DNA of 64,000 nt from the NCBI GenBank assembly GCA_914767715.1, contig OU612070.1:17720025-17784024 (forward strand), in the 5' to 3' direction. Shown here in pieces: positions 45,746-59,200 of this stretch. How positions within the stretch are numbered: position 1 is the first letter of the stretch; every line of letters begins with the position of its first letter. The stretch comes from Membranipora membranacea (taxonomy: Eukaryota; Bryozoa; Gymnolaemata; Cheilostomatida; Membraniporidae). The position numbers and the translations under genes are program-made. The notes below the pieces were generated by a model. That model did not search any database, had not been told where the DNA came from, and saw only the letters and a program-made list of their open reading frames with translations.

Positions 45746-48700
45746 TTAATCAGAAGAGGTTGATGTTGGTCCTGATTCGTTAGGTTTCTGCTTTTTATTT
45801 GGAGAGGTCTACAAAAATAACATTATATTTATAAAGCTGTGTATATATTTTGGAGTTGTCCACTAATTGACATATTTGGTCAATGAGAGAACAACTCCCA
45901 ATTGATTGGCTCGGAACAAATTTATCTGCTGAACTGAAGGAAGCTACTCAATCCTACATCTTTAATTAAGCAGCTTTGAATTTTAGCCATATCACAAGAA
46001 ACGGTCATCACATTTTGTGATCTTTTATGGTCATTAGTAATTTCAAATTGAACAACCGCGTAAATTTGTTCTCTGATAAGTAACTTAGATCTCTTGGATT
46101 CTTAGTTCTGACAGAAATATCCTTAGACAAAACACACTAGACTAGACACTGTGTAGTCTAATATCCTGTCAAAAAGTGTCCTCATTAAATACTGTGACAC
46201 AACATCATTTCACTGTGGTAGAAAAGTCAATTATGCATTGTATACACATGTAAACCGATTGTTGTGTGTTTTGTCTATGGCAATATCTATCAGAGTCATC
46301 GATGTATTTGTAGAATTATCTTACCTCAGAGTCAGCTACTTCAGATTCTGTCTTGCGTTTAGTTGTTGAAGAGGCTGCGGTATCACTAGATGAGGCTACG
46401 GCCTCGTTATCAGCAGCAGCCGGGGCAGATTTCTTAAGTTTCTGTATTCTGCACATTACAGCACTGTGCAGCTGATCCATGTCTGCTGGAGATCCTGATA
46501 CTAAGTACACGTGTACCTGATCCTGTTCAGTGCCTGTTCAGGGAAATAAGGACCATAATTAACGCATCATAACAGGAATAGTCGTCAGCGTCAGCATCAA
46601 GTTATTTCAGATGCAAATGACAGGAATCTTTGTAACACATACAAAATACTCGAGTTCAGGTGAACTGAAGGGCAACTTTCTGGCCTCCTATTATTGACCA
46701 TCAACTGACGAATAGGATCAAATAGCACTTATTAATGTTATGTTAGAAAAGTTGCCTTAGAAAGAGGCAGTGTCTTCTTTTAACACTGAATGCTTTTCGA
46801 TGACCATACCCTGTAAACACTGATTCCAATTTTCGTTGTTATGATGCAATTCCCTCAATGATAGCAATATTTATTCTGGGCTTATCATGATTGAGTTAAC
46901 AGTTCAGCTATATGAAAAGTTGTTTACAGATTTTCTACTCAGAGAAGTTCAAATTTGTAACATGATCTATAAAAATCACATTGGAGCCAATAAAGTACAA
47001 TCTTATGTGATTCTTTCCTGCAGAGTGGTGAGGACTGATTCTATGATCTGTCCCTCTATGTCACCCGCCGATTAGCTCTGATGTAATCATCAAGCCGAGA
47101 CTCAAACTTACATAAAATATCAACAACCGGTTTGCAAAGTCCAAACCCAATAAGTACTCCATCACATTAGGGCCATGGCCACCGTGACATATCATAGATT
47201 TTCTCTATCTTCTACATTGTGTTCTGAACAGTTTATAATTAGATCAGCAGTATTAAAAAGTTTAATTAACAGGCCATCGTCCAATTCCTTGCATAATCGT
47301 TTTGTTATCTAAGAACTTACCTGTTATTCGAATACTTTTTGGGCTTGCCCTTTCACATATCATCATAGCAAATATGCTGGTATTAAGTATAACTCTGTGT
47401 ATACTGGCAGTTCTCATCACTATTCGGGAATGTGCCCCTTCTGCGTCGTCGTTCAGTCTCAGTACACCTCGTCCTTTCTCTGCCCATGAGTTATCCTTCT
47501 GAACAACATAAAGGTTTCTATATGTTACAAGAGTCTCACCAGCACTGCCTAAGTAAACTGACTTGTTAGTCTTGAATACAGGCAACCTGTTATCTTGTCA
47601 TATGCTACCAAGAAAATCCTCACAATACAAATGAAGACTTGAATTCTAGGGATCAGATTTAAGTGTTTCATGATCTCATTTATCTGAGTTTCCTGGTATT
47701 CGCAGACTGAATTTCCTTAGTGGCACATTTTTCATACATCAGGTGATATACAACAAAATTGAACTATAATTTCAAGAAAGGAAGTCTACAGTGTGTAACA
47801 GCGCCTATTGCAAAAGTTGAATTAGAGATCAGCTTGTGACCATATTTGTACGGCAACAGCTAGTCTCATCATATTATACCATCACTACTCACATCATCAA
47901 ATAAGAACAGTTTACAATTAATCTGCATGACATTAGACTCAGATTCTTCTCCAGTAACAGTTTCCACCTCGGGTAATAGAGGACCGCTCTCCTACAAATA
48001 TCACAGGTATGAGATTAGGGTATCTGTAGTCATAGAATACTTGTACTATTCATTCTGTAACGTAATTGTTAGTGATGTTATGACTATGGTCTGTCTCAGA
48101 TAGTGAGGACGCCTACATTGTTGAGCTAGAAATTAAGTTTCACAGAACCCGATGACTTACCGACTCAAGGATTCAATCCTACTTATATCATAATTGATAA
48201 AGTGATTTTTAATTACCCTGAACAAATTACTTTACAGTTAGATGTACTGAATAGACAAACCTGCTGTTTTTTATACTCCTCGGCTGCTTCTTCAAGAGTG
48301 ATTATTTTTGGTTTCCCATCAGCATCGTCTGCACTGTGCCCGTTAGAGCCTCCATTCTCTTTAGCTGCATTCACTACTCGATCATCAAGTTTCTCACCAA
48401 ATACAAACGCTGCCTGGTTGACGCGCTGTGAGAAGCTCTGAGATGATGCACCTGGTGTTGATGAACTGCTGCTGGCGCTGTCTGCCCTTACAACTGCTGC
48501 TTCGCTTGAAGAGTCAGATTTATTGTTACTGTCTATTGCCTGATCTTGAAAAGAGCTGCTGACCTTGACATTGGTATTTTCAGTGTCATCAGAATTCTCA
48601 TAGTTCAATTTGGCAGGTCGAAGAAACGGATTCGACTGAGAGTCAGCTACTGGTTTATCAGATTCCGCATCTCCTGATTGTGCGGCATTCACCGAAAAAC

Positions 48701-48920
48701 TTGCTGGTTTTAAACTAAACTTTGGTTTTGCCAAAATACCGCCACCGCCCGAGTTAGCGGATGACAAAGAGAATGGATTGCTGCTTAGGTTTTGACAGTT
48801 GAGTCCGGTTGAGTTTCCAGAACCAGCTCGCCCAGAGAATATATGCTCAGCAGTGGAAGATATTTGTGCAGTAGAGCTAGACTTCTGCTCAGAGGAAGAG
48901 GAGTTTGCTTGACTATCCAT
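45746..48920 (-). CDS. RANBP3: RANBP3 (Ran-binding protein 3)
   Basis: RANBP3 is a nuclear cofactor of the export receptor CRM1/XPO1; it binds Ran-GTP and RCC1 and promotes export complex assembly. Exons: 48920-48261, 47991-47893, 47498-47321, 46533-46325 and 45808-45746; all phases agree, giving 402 aa. The start is the ATG at 48920 (MDSQANSSSSEQKSS). The N-terminal about 220 residues are S/N-rich and disordered, with NPF motifs and the family signature AAFVFGEKLDDRV. The Ran-binding (PH-like) domain covers about residues 230-345: VETVTGEESESNVMQINCKL, GRGVLRLNDD, SRIVMRTASIHRVILNT and SPKSIRITG. It ends with VHVYLVSGSPADMDQLHSAV. The C-terminus is acidic/basic low complexity with a KRK cluster (TTKRKTESE) and ends TSTSSD. 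Human RANBP3 is about 567 aa; the difference lies in the disordered N-terminus. Confidence 0.94.
45842..45905. repeat. Short hairpin with GGAGTTGTC ends
   Basis: GGAGTTGTCCACTAATTGAC pairs imperfectly with GTCAATGAGAGAACAACTCC in the last RANBP3 intron. It may be a small foldback element. Confidence 0.45.
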
Positions 48921-51900
48921 ACCTCACCTGCCAATTACAGATCATTTAGTTTATAATCACATCGCTTCTAGCCTTACTACTGCTTGACATTTTATTAAGA
49001 CCTAATCACAATCAATAATGATGAGGTGTAACAATTTAGAATTTTCTTGTCGCAACATTTTCAATATCTAGAAACAGGTCAAAATAAGTGGATCGATTTG
49101 ATTTACAAAACTTTGAATCGTTGAGTTTTTAAATCACGCCAGATGATGACCTCGTAACAATTGTGGAATTAGCTGTAGAAGAGTTGACCATAATACTATG
49201 AATCTAGGTGGTCAACTCATTGACCAAACATCATCATCATGTAACTGTAGTCATGAGTAATCTAATCTTTGAATATTTTTTGGTGTTCTTGTATTCATTT
49301 TTTTATGGCAACCTGCAGCTCACCAGCATACACATAGCATGTTAGCCTGTCTTGGCAAACTTGTCAAGACATGCCACAGATATGCTTACATAAGCTTACA
49401 TCATTTATTACATGAATTGAATGAGCAACAACAACAATGTACTCCTCCTAGCTGGAGACTGAGAGTACAAACATAAACTAAGTCACGGTGTGGTTAGTGA
49501 ACTCTCTGGAAATGATATGATAGGTACTCAACATGAATGATATCTTTAAATGAGTGTCTTACTAATTGGCAAATTAAACTCTTTCCATTATTCTCTATTT
49601 GTTTATAATTTTGTTATCTAGATCTAGCTAAATAAATTGAAATCAATCAATCAAATCAATCAAAGAAAGAAACAGCAATTTCTTTACCTTGATCTCACCA
49701 CATAGTAGTGCGCACTAAATAAGGGTAAATACTGCACAACAGAATATCTACATAGGAGTCACATTCACATACCAGTAAGGCAATGGTTATTTCACCACAC
49801 AGCCAGAGAAAGTCTTTTTAAGTTTCCTCTCTTGATTCAGGTGTGTGAACTTTTTTCCTTTATTACCCACAATGCAAGTAGGAAGTTAATGTTACAAACC
49901 AACAAATATTCTATCACAAACAAGTAGTAGACAACTCTCAATAAAAAAGAAATGATATAACTGGAAATAAGTAGAAAGAGAAGATAATAGCTTAAATTGA
50001 GTCTTGGGCGTCGACCAGGACACCCTCCCTGCTTTGACCAATGAACTAAACTAGGTTTAGTTCATTGCTTTGACAGCTTTGTCAACAGGGAATTTGGTAC
50101 AAAATCCCTATTGTCAATTCAGCTCAGAGTTTCAAAAATCATGACACCAACGCTTGCTCAGTAAGAAGAAAAATCATTGAATATCTGAAAATAAATCCTG
50201 TCAGTTGATATTGGTGAAATGTAGAAAAGTGTTTTTCTTCTGGTCTTACTCTGATGGCTGAAGGCAAAGTATTTGGCGGGAACGATAATTCACAAGTGTA
50301 AATCGCAGTTGATCACCAGCAACACAGCTATTTTCAGAGGCGAAACGGAACAATGGCCATAGCGTTATGCCAAGATCTCAATTTTTAAATCTTATTTGTT
50401 GCCTTTCAAACGTGAAAAGTAATTTGGTCAAATTTTTCACAAACCTCTAATCTAGTTCTTTTGAAAGTTAAGTAATAACGCCTTCTTTTCGTATAAATCA
50501 AATGACATGGCGATGTGTGCAGCACAAACAATGTCTTGTACACAACCAGAAAGCATATTCCTAGCCATGCTTAAATCTCTCTGACCATGATGCTTCCCTT
50601 TCCCCTGCTTGTGGTCCAAGTGAGTGACATATTTAGTCAGGAAAAATATAAAGAATAAGCAGAATAAAAAAAAGGATTACAAGCTGCACAGCAGCAGCTC
50701 AATTAACTTACGTGGAGTCATCTCATCTCCGATCAATAACAGACAACTCACATTATGTTGAAAAAACTCCTTTTCCATTATTGTTAACGCAAATAATTAG
50801 TTGTCAACGCTTAAACTTGGCCTTCTAAATTTCCCTTTTTGTTTTATCGTACTTTTGATATATATTTGAGACGTTATGTACGGCAGTATGGTGTCTTAAG
50901 TGTGGGTGAAGAAAAAAGAAATTTATTATGTTTTATCCATCATCTTTTTTACAGCAAACAAGAGATATATCTCAAAATCTGCTTCACCTGACTGTTTCTA
51001 CGCTAAACTTGTAGGAAGAATCAAAGCCAAGAATTGATAACACCTGCTATTCCTCTCGGATCACCAAAGGCTTTGACGTTTCCTACCAATTTTTTGCTGC
51101 TAACTGTTATGTCTCATGCAAACTATTCATTTGTAAGTTCATCAATTCACTAACAAATATGCCTCTGGTAGAGAACGTATCTAAAAACTTATCCGATATA
51201 TGATGGAGAATAATAATTCATCTTCAGATGTTGGGCACGGCCTTGGTCTCATAACTCTTAACAAAGATAAGAGGATATAACATTATCAATATTATACAGG
51301 CTGTCTATCAGAAAGTGGTGTTCTCATGTGAGGCCAGAGGAGCTACTTGTTACGTAACGTTAATTCTCCTCAGAACTGACACCTGTTTACTTGATGATAA
51401 TAACGAAGATGTAACTAAATTATCTATCTTAGCTGTGGAATCATAAAGTTACCTGTATGAATCTTAGGGGTGGTGGTACTCCGTCACTTGGAGCATGGCG
51501 GATCTCCTGTAGGAGCTCAGTTAGGAGCGTGTCAACATCTGTATCAAACCGACCAAGTCTCCATTAGTCATGCAGTATTATGTCATATATTTCTACTGAT
51601 ACTATAGCCTCCGAGCCTATATGAGACCTCCGCCGTCCTCAATATCAGGCCAGAACTGCAGAATATTTTACTAGATTAGTTATTATTCTATTGATAGTCC
51701 TCGATGGGAAAGCACAGCCACCATACATTGAAATTTTCATACCCTCTGCTCACCGTTTCTTATTGTCTTCACCCCTTCCCTCCCCACCACTTTGAAGGTG
51801 TTAAATGTAAATTCATACTGGCACCGATCATATAAACATATTGTGTAATGGGTGTAAGCAAGGCAGGAAGTTTATCATGAGATGAGCCAGATTGTGTTAG

Positions 51901-52990
51901 ACCTGTAAGGATGTGTGTCCCCAATCCTACTAGTCACTGCCTGGATTGGGGAAAGGCACTGATGTTAATGCTTCCAACTCCTGATTTTAGAAAAGCCACG
52001 GTGGTTATATCCTATGATCACAGGCTGAACTGGTACAATGGACATGAGAACCTATACAGCTATCAAACGCCAATAATAGTTTCTTGTCTAGGTAATAACT
52101 CAGATAAGATATGGTAGCAGTTAATTCTAGTATAATGATTCTATCACCAGCCTGTCATCTTCAGCAGACAACAAGACGTCAGTATTCTCCTATGCTCAGC
52201 TCACCAGTGTAAAGTCCACCAATCCTCCCCCTCATTCAATACCCGTTTATAAAAAATCTCCATCCTTATCATTTCTGCTTATTTCCAAGATTGACATGTT
52301 AAAGTTCCAAGTTCTCAGAATGCAAATTGGTTCATTTGTTATGAATAACTTTTTTGTATTATTGTATAAATTTATCAAAGTTGCCGTTTTAAGTTACCAA
52401 GGTCCAACAGCCATAAGCTACAGCAGGGAGGATGGTTACAGCCAGAACAAAGCATGACACCTCACTCAAAATTATCTTTTTATAAAGTCATTGAATGCTA
52501 AAAAGATGAGGTAAATTGAATACTGCACAAGTATTAAACAAATCTATATGTAGTAATATATTTCATTGGGAATAAAACTGGCCCCACATGTCCCGATCTA
52601 GGATAGCAGCCATCATACCCATGTCTTAGTTCACAGCTCCAAATTTTGAGTTTTATAGCAAATTGGGATTGGTCCTGCAATTCTAAAGCAGGTTTGCCCA
52701 TTTCGCAGACTGATTTTCACAGCACTCCTCGAATCAACGGTACCCTAATCAATAAAGAGGTTATGTAGTGTTGAAAGTTCACAGTAACAGCTAAAAAAAC
52801 GGTAACAGCGAAAAAACTGAGTTGGGATGTTGGCCGCGGCTTTGGCCACATTCTGGAATATGATTCAAGCGAGTAATGATACTTGGAGACCTGGGACGGT
52901 GACAATGGATATGTGATAATGCTACATCTGACCAGATATAATTGTTACAAATTAGTGTATCATAGAAAGCAAGCCAAGTGAATCCGTGTC
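48921..52990. other. Gene-poor region upstream of RANBP3
   Basis: About 4 kb with no gene supported by splice signals or family similarity. A small palindrome (ATGAACTAAACTAGGTTTAGTTCAT) lies at about 50041-50065. An ORF at 51911-52117 (+) has no recognisable domain. The RANBP3 promoter presumably lies at the left end. Confidence 0.45.
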
Positions 52991-53020
52991 CCGCTTTTGT
53001 GTAACTGTAGCTGTAGCTTT

Positions 53021-53254
53021 CAGTATTTAGAGCGTCACCTCACCAGCGTGGCGCTTCACCATTACAACAATCAGGCAATTAGAATTCCAGGTTTAAAACG
53101 GGTTCTTTTTATTTACGTCGCTGAAGCGATGAAGAAACATGGCTGGGGTAATTTATTGTCACGAAAAGATAATTTCAATAAAATGATATTGAGAACAGTA
53201 TATGGCAGAACGAATGTAGATGATACGGGAGGTTATGAACTTGTTAGAAAATAA
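53021..53254 (+). CDS. Orphan exon-like ORF, about 77 codons
   Basis: After an acceptor-like GTAGCTTTCAG the plus strand reads YLERHLTSVALHHYNNQAIR, then VLFIYVAEAMKKHGWGNLLS, and ends GGYELVRK before TAA. Composition is protein-like, basic and without low complexity. I recognise no family and found no convincing upstream exon. It may be the last exon of a gene, a fragment, or chance. Confidence 0.3.
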   Translation, partial: QYLERHLTSVALHHYNNQAIRIPGLKRVLFIYVAEAMKKHGWGNLLSRKDNFNKMILRTVYGRTNVDDTGGYELVRK

Positions 53255-56200
53255 GCAATGATAATTGTCTGGTTTCCAATTGCATCATTTGATAGTTCAC
53301 ATTTCTTGAAATCACTACGAGTTTATTATAAGATAATTAAGCCATATTATTCAGTGCATTTCTGACACTTTCCTGGGGCTCTGAATTTTGTTGATCACAT
53401 TTGATTGAGAGAACTTCAAAACTTGAGAGCAGTTTGGCTCATACTTGGTTAAAGTACTGGTTAAAGACCAAATAAAAAGGAAGAGGTTTCAAATAATATA
53501 AAAAGTGTAAAATAAAGTAATTGGAAAAAACCTACTTTCCACTATGAAACCAAGGTGAATTTAATAAAACCCCGATAAAATTTCCTGGTATGAGGTATTT
53601 GGATCAGTGTTCAGAATATCGACACAAACAAGGGTATTTGTTTGTGAAATTCTGAAGAATAAAGCTTACACATAGACCATGGCTTGTTCCTATTTATTAT
53701 CAGGTATGCTAAGTTGGAGCATACATATTATGTCTCAGCTATCGTCCCCTCCCGGTATCACTCAGCAGCTACTGTGTTTGATAGTAATGTTACTATTTAA
53801 TAATGATAACGGTATTTGTTATAGGTTTAATAGATTGTTTACTAAATGTTTGATATCTTAATCCCTGGTACTGTTGCATCATTTTGATCCCTGAAAGACA
53901 AATACCAGCCCTAGTATATCAGTGTACAGATAGAATTGAAATATAATGACCATGCTATTGAGACCGATGGCGTCTTGTACGACAATAGATCACAGAACGT
54001 AAAATGCCAATATGGTCCATTCCTTTTTGATGAAATGATACCAATAATATTGCCGTTAGATGATAGTCTTGAAATTGTGAGCCTTTTTTGTAACTTGGTG
54101 ACAGTTTGTGTGACTGTGAACTAAGGTCGTCGGGTGTATTCATTACTAATATTAATATCCTTATTACTCATCGTACTAAAATGTATTTCATAATCAACTT
54201 ATTCTTTCAGAATTTGGATATTTTAGGGTTGTTTTTTTAGACGCTCAATCTTAATACTCTCATTTGATTTACGAGTAATGCATCGCGAGGGCTTTACTGA
54301 TATAGTAGTACAAGTCAAACGGTGACATGTGGACAAGGGCACCTGCTAGGCCATCATGATCACAGAATATTAGCTCCTATTTAAGAAATCATGCTGGGTT
54401 TATTAACCTAGTAAGCGACCCACACCCACGTATGTAATTCTCATATCATCATATAATATCTTTAATCATGGATTGATATAGACTCGCCTCTTGATCAAAG
54501 ACTCCTCTCAAACTTGGCAGCAGAGCGGTGCCTTTTTCATAGAGTCGTGTTCAACTTGAGTCGTCGGAAATTAGCAATAATACCAGTACTCAATGTCAGG
54601 CAAATGTCATCAGTCAGGCAATTATAAATATCGAGTCATACACCTTATTAGCACTCTTTTTCCTATGTAGCAACGCATCAATGTAATTAAAACTTGAAAT
54701 GAGTTTGCTTTCGCCAACAGATTACAAGGAATTAACTATCGACGGAAAGCTTCAAAAGCGTGTTAAAGAGACAGTAGCCCAGGGGGGATTCTCTGACAAA
54801 AACACAAAGATTAATGATTTACACCAAGTATTCTCTCTGCCCGCTATCATTTAAACATCACAGCTTGTCAAATACTCAACCAATAGCTCCATGTCGCTTC
54901 TTTATTAATTTGCTCAAAAAGGCGTAGAACAGAATCATACCGGGCCAAGCAAGGCAGAATAAAAGGATTACTGCAGAATAACTCATTTATCTGTCAGCTG
55001 TGATACTTTATATGTGAGAAAAAAACTGATCGAATAATTCTGTCTCACGCAATTCCGATAGTCAATAGGTTCTTCCATGTCTGAATACCGCTGCTTGTTG
55101 ACTAAACCATGATGGTGCTGCCGGGTCCTTATGCTGTAAACAACAAAATGAAACTACCAGATCGTACCCTCCATCAGTGGTATTTTATTTCGTATTTTGA
55201 GTGAAATGATCTGTGTCGACAGTAGCATCGACGTCCAAGCAATGCAGGACTCATTTCAATTTTTTTTTAAACTGTTGAACACTTCACCACACCGTAGTAC
55301 ATGAGATTGACAAGGTTTCCTTGTGAAACAAGTCGATCCTTCAAACCCTAAATCAGACACTCAATGGAGATGAAAAGACCAAATAACGTGAGGTTTTTGT
55401 TCCCCCCAGTGTTAGAAAAGTTACCTTACTGAAGAAGAAACAACCTTTGGATTTATTTAGCTATTACATGCTTAGGTGGAGATTACGTATCATTTGTGAG
55501 CTGTGATGCAGTATCCTTGCTGTATCATTGTAATCTATTACATTTCATATATTCACTAATCTCTAAACAAATCCACTATTTACACCCAATTATTAGCTTA
55601 TTAGCAAACAATGATGTGGTGAGTTCTGGTGGGTTTGTTGTATTTGAGGGGGGATAATTAGCATGAGATTTGCTTTGTTGCATATACGTAGATTGTGGTC
55701 TGGTGCCGGTAATGCTGATTAGACCGATGCTACTGTTGTGGCAGATTTATGTCTTGAGGTTATCCATCAGGTGTTAGCCTCCACATTATATAATAAATAA
55801 TAATGTATTTATACATTTACATCTATGATACCGCAATGTTATCTGAATACATTTCTATATCAGATGACATACAGTAGAGTATACACTAGCTAAGTAACCA
55901 CAGATAAGGTCACCTGGAGGTCCGACACCACCTAAAAGGTCGCCAGTATGTTATACTCTTAAATTTGATGTTTCCATCCATTTCCCAAATAAAACAAATT
56001 CACTGTTTTTTTTCTAGCATGGACCCCTTGAAGGCATAATATGTATGTAGTGTATGATATCCATATATTCTCTGGCCATCTAGCAAAACCTTCTTTCTTG
56101 TTTTCATAAGTGGTTATCATGTTGAACACAGCACAGAGAGATTTTTCATTAAAACTAAAAATTAATTCTCCATCACCATCTTCAGACTGGCTCTGACTAA

Positions 56201-59200
56201 AATAACTTGAATATCACATCGTCACGCAGTCAATGTGCAGTGATATAAATGTGAGATTGTTTTGCCGAGTACAGTTGAGACTCTCGTGTCGGCTCTGTCC
56301 CCGCCTCAGGGTCTAATCCACTTGATGGCTTCTTAGTTAGTACAAGTAATTAAGCAATTTATTTTCGGTTTGTTAGTGTTCAGCAGAGATTGAATAATTT
56401 TATCTCCTATATTATACAGTTAGCTAGCTGATCGCTGCTGTCAAATTATTAATAGGCAGCGCTTTTGGAAGTGCATTAAGATAATATGACCAGATTCTTA
56501 AGTGCAATCATATCACAATACATTCAGCCTGGTGTGACAAACACTATTCTGTACAAATATCTCATCATGTAGTAAACTGATATTTTAATAGCTTTTGTTA
56601 CACCCCTGTCGACAATAGCCTGAAGTGCATTTTTAAGATGAGATGGTAGCCTGTGTAATATTTTGGCAAGGTTGATAACCCGGTGATCTCTTCACAATGA
56701 TACAACAGTGTAACACTGGTCCCTGAGTACATAATGAAGGTCCCTACTCCCCATACACTTGCTCATAGCGTTTTACCTTTTTGTATTGCCCAGTCAAACA
56801 TAAGGATCGCTGGCCTTTCTGAGCTGAATTTTTGTGATAATACTCTCCCTGATACCAGCAGACTTATATGATGGGTTAGGAGTTACTCTTCCAAACAAAA
56901 TTGTAATCTGTAGGATCTGTGAAATAAGCACAGGGTGAATTCCTTTATTACATATTACCTGACATATCTAACCCCTACTGTCGATAACTTATTTACCTTG
57001 GAAATCCCAGCAAATGCTGCTCTTTGAAAAATTTGTCATATTGCCCTTTTGTACTTTGGAACTGATTAACTCATTGTGGCATTGTGTTTAAAATGTCACA
57101 AGGCAAAATCAGTGTAACATTTGAAAGAATAATACTGTCTCTGAAGAACCTACCTTGTGGATAATAAATGTGATGAGCAACAAAAAGTTATGGACAGAAA
57201 AGGGCAAACATATCACTATGTGAGGCTTGCTGAAGGCTATGCACCTGAATCAGCTTAGTTTTCAATGTTAACATATACCTTTCTCAATATCATTACATAT
57301 GTGTTACCTGTCTGTTAGTTTCTGTACATTTCATTTCGAATTGTCAATCTGACACAGATACCTCTGACAGGAAACAAGAGGGCAACGAATGTCGGATCCA
57401 GTATGTGTGGGACTTAAAAATAAACTCAACTCCTCTTCAACTAACATAAACCCGCAAAAAAACAGTAAAAAATATCCAAATCTTGCAATATTTTCCAAAT
57501 CGCAACCATCATTACAAATTTTTCTTATATTGTTTTCCATATAAAGGACAATGGTTAAGTCTAGGTGAGTCTAAGTTTTGTTCCAGCTAATCCCAATACA
57601 TGACTTTGTTCTTATCTATGCAGACAAAGTAGAAACTGGAAATCCCCATAAAATTGCATTATGGGAATTTTGTTTGTCTGTACAGATCGGATTAATTTAT
57701 ATCTCAAAACAAAGTTAAATCCCATTACTGAGTTAATAATTTCCTTGATTGAGTGCTGTTCCATTTGATGCGATGCTGAGATGTTTGTTTTGTCAGAACA
57801 TTGTAATAATGTTATTGACTTCGCGCTGACATTAATGCACTGATTGTACCAGAGATAATCTCATGCCAGAAGTCGGTACTTCTGTAGCCCCGAGGTTTGA
57901 CACGCAGCTACCATTACTGATCCACCTCTATCCTACTGCTCGCTAACATTTATTATCTGTTTCATTCATAGATTTGAGTAATAAATTTGACCAGCTGTCT
58001 CAATTATAAGAGAATGGTTATCTTCATTCTTATAACCCAATCCTCTACGTAACTCAGACCACCCTCCCTGCTCAGATACGTAGAAAGGCTGGTCTTATCA
58101 CCAGAATCCACTCATTTAATGATTCATATTAGGCTGAAATGCTCTTCCATTGTCAAATTCTCTCTGCTCTGCAAGACCTTGTCTTTTTAACGCATAATTC
58201 TCTTCCAATCCAAGTACAAAATGTAGGTTCTTATTCTGTCTAGTAATGAAAGACAAGGTCGGCTGTACTGAGGATATTGTTCAAAGTTTGAAAATTGTTC
58301 ACCAATTTGAACAATCAACACCAAAAAATAGATTTACTTGTAAAATCGAATCGATCTTTGTAAATTGTGTAAATGTAATTCATACCGGCACATTTAGATG
58401 GCTGACTTGGAGGCAGCTCAGCAAAAATAACTATCTTTATTTTTATAATGATGAGCCCCAGCACTTTCAAACCATTACTACTGACAAATAATCATATCTC
58501 AGCAAATCCAGTTTAAAAATGGGGAAATTTCATTTTAATGGAAATTTTCAGTAGTATTATAATTGTTGTTTAATTGAGTAGCTTGTGATCTGTAGCGTTT
58601 TTTTTAAAAACAGATCTTAGTTTCAGTATTTTTAAAGATAACTGATCCACTGCACACTAACTGTCATTATGCTTTTGTTGTCAAATATTATAACAGATTT
58701 AAAACCTATCTCAGTAATATACTGTAAAAGGTCATGGTACAAATGTACATCCAGGTTATTGTGCGCGATATGACTATGTGATTAAAAGTTTATTACGTAG
58801 AGATTTGCGGCTGAGTTGATTTGATGAGAAGATAGAGCCAGGTTTCTCACATTGCCTTCTCCAGGCTGGGTGTATAATTTATTGTGTCACCTTATGATAC
58901 TACTTATCAGCCACCTACAAGTAAAAGCAATGCTTGTAATTATACATCAGAGCCAACCTGCTCTTTATTAGAGCAGAATTCTATCCTATCTATAATACAG
59001 GTTATCGGTGACACTTGGTCTAAAACCTGCACTATCTCTACCATCTTATTCTGTCTTATATAATATTCTCAACAGCGTATCAGGATGGTATGAATAACAT
59101 ATTGGTCACTAATTATAATATAAACCCAACGCAAATATAAATACACGATGACTACCATAAGGATGTTACTTGGCAGTGTTCAAGTTAAGCTAGCCGCCGC

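Noticed and set aside
48202-48441. 79-codon plus-strand ORF
   Set aside because: Antisense to the RANBP3 first exon, which has strong family support.
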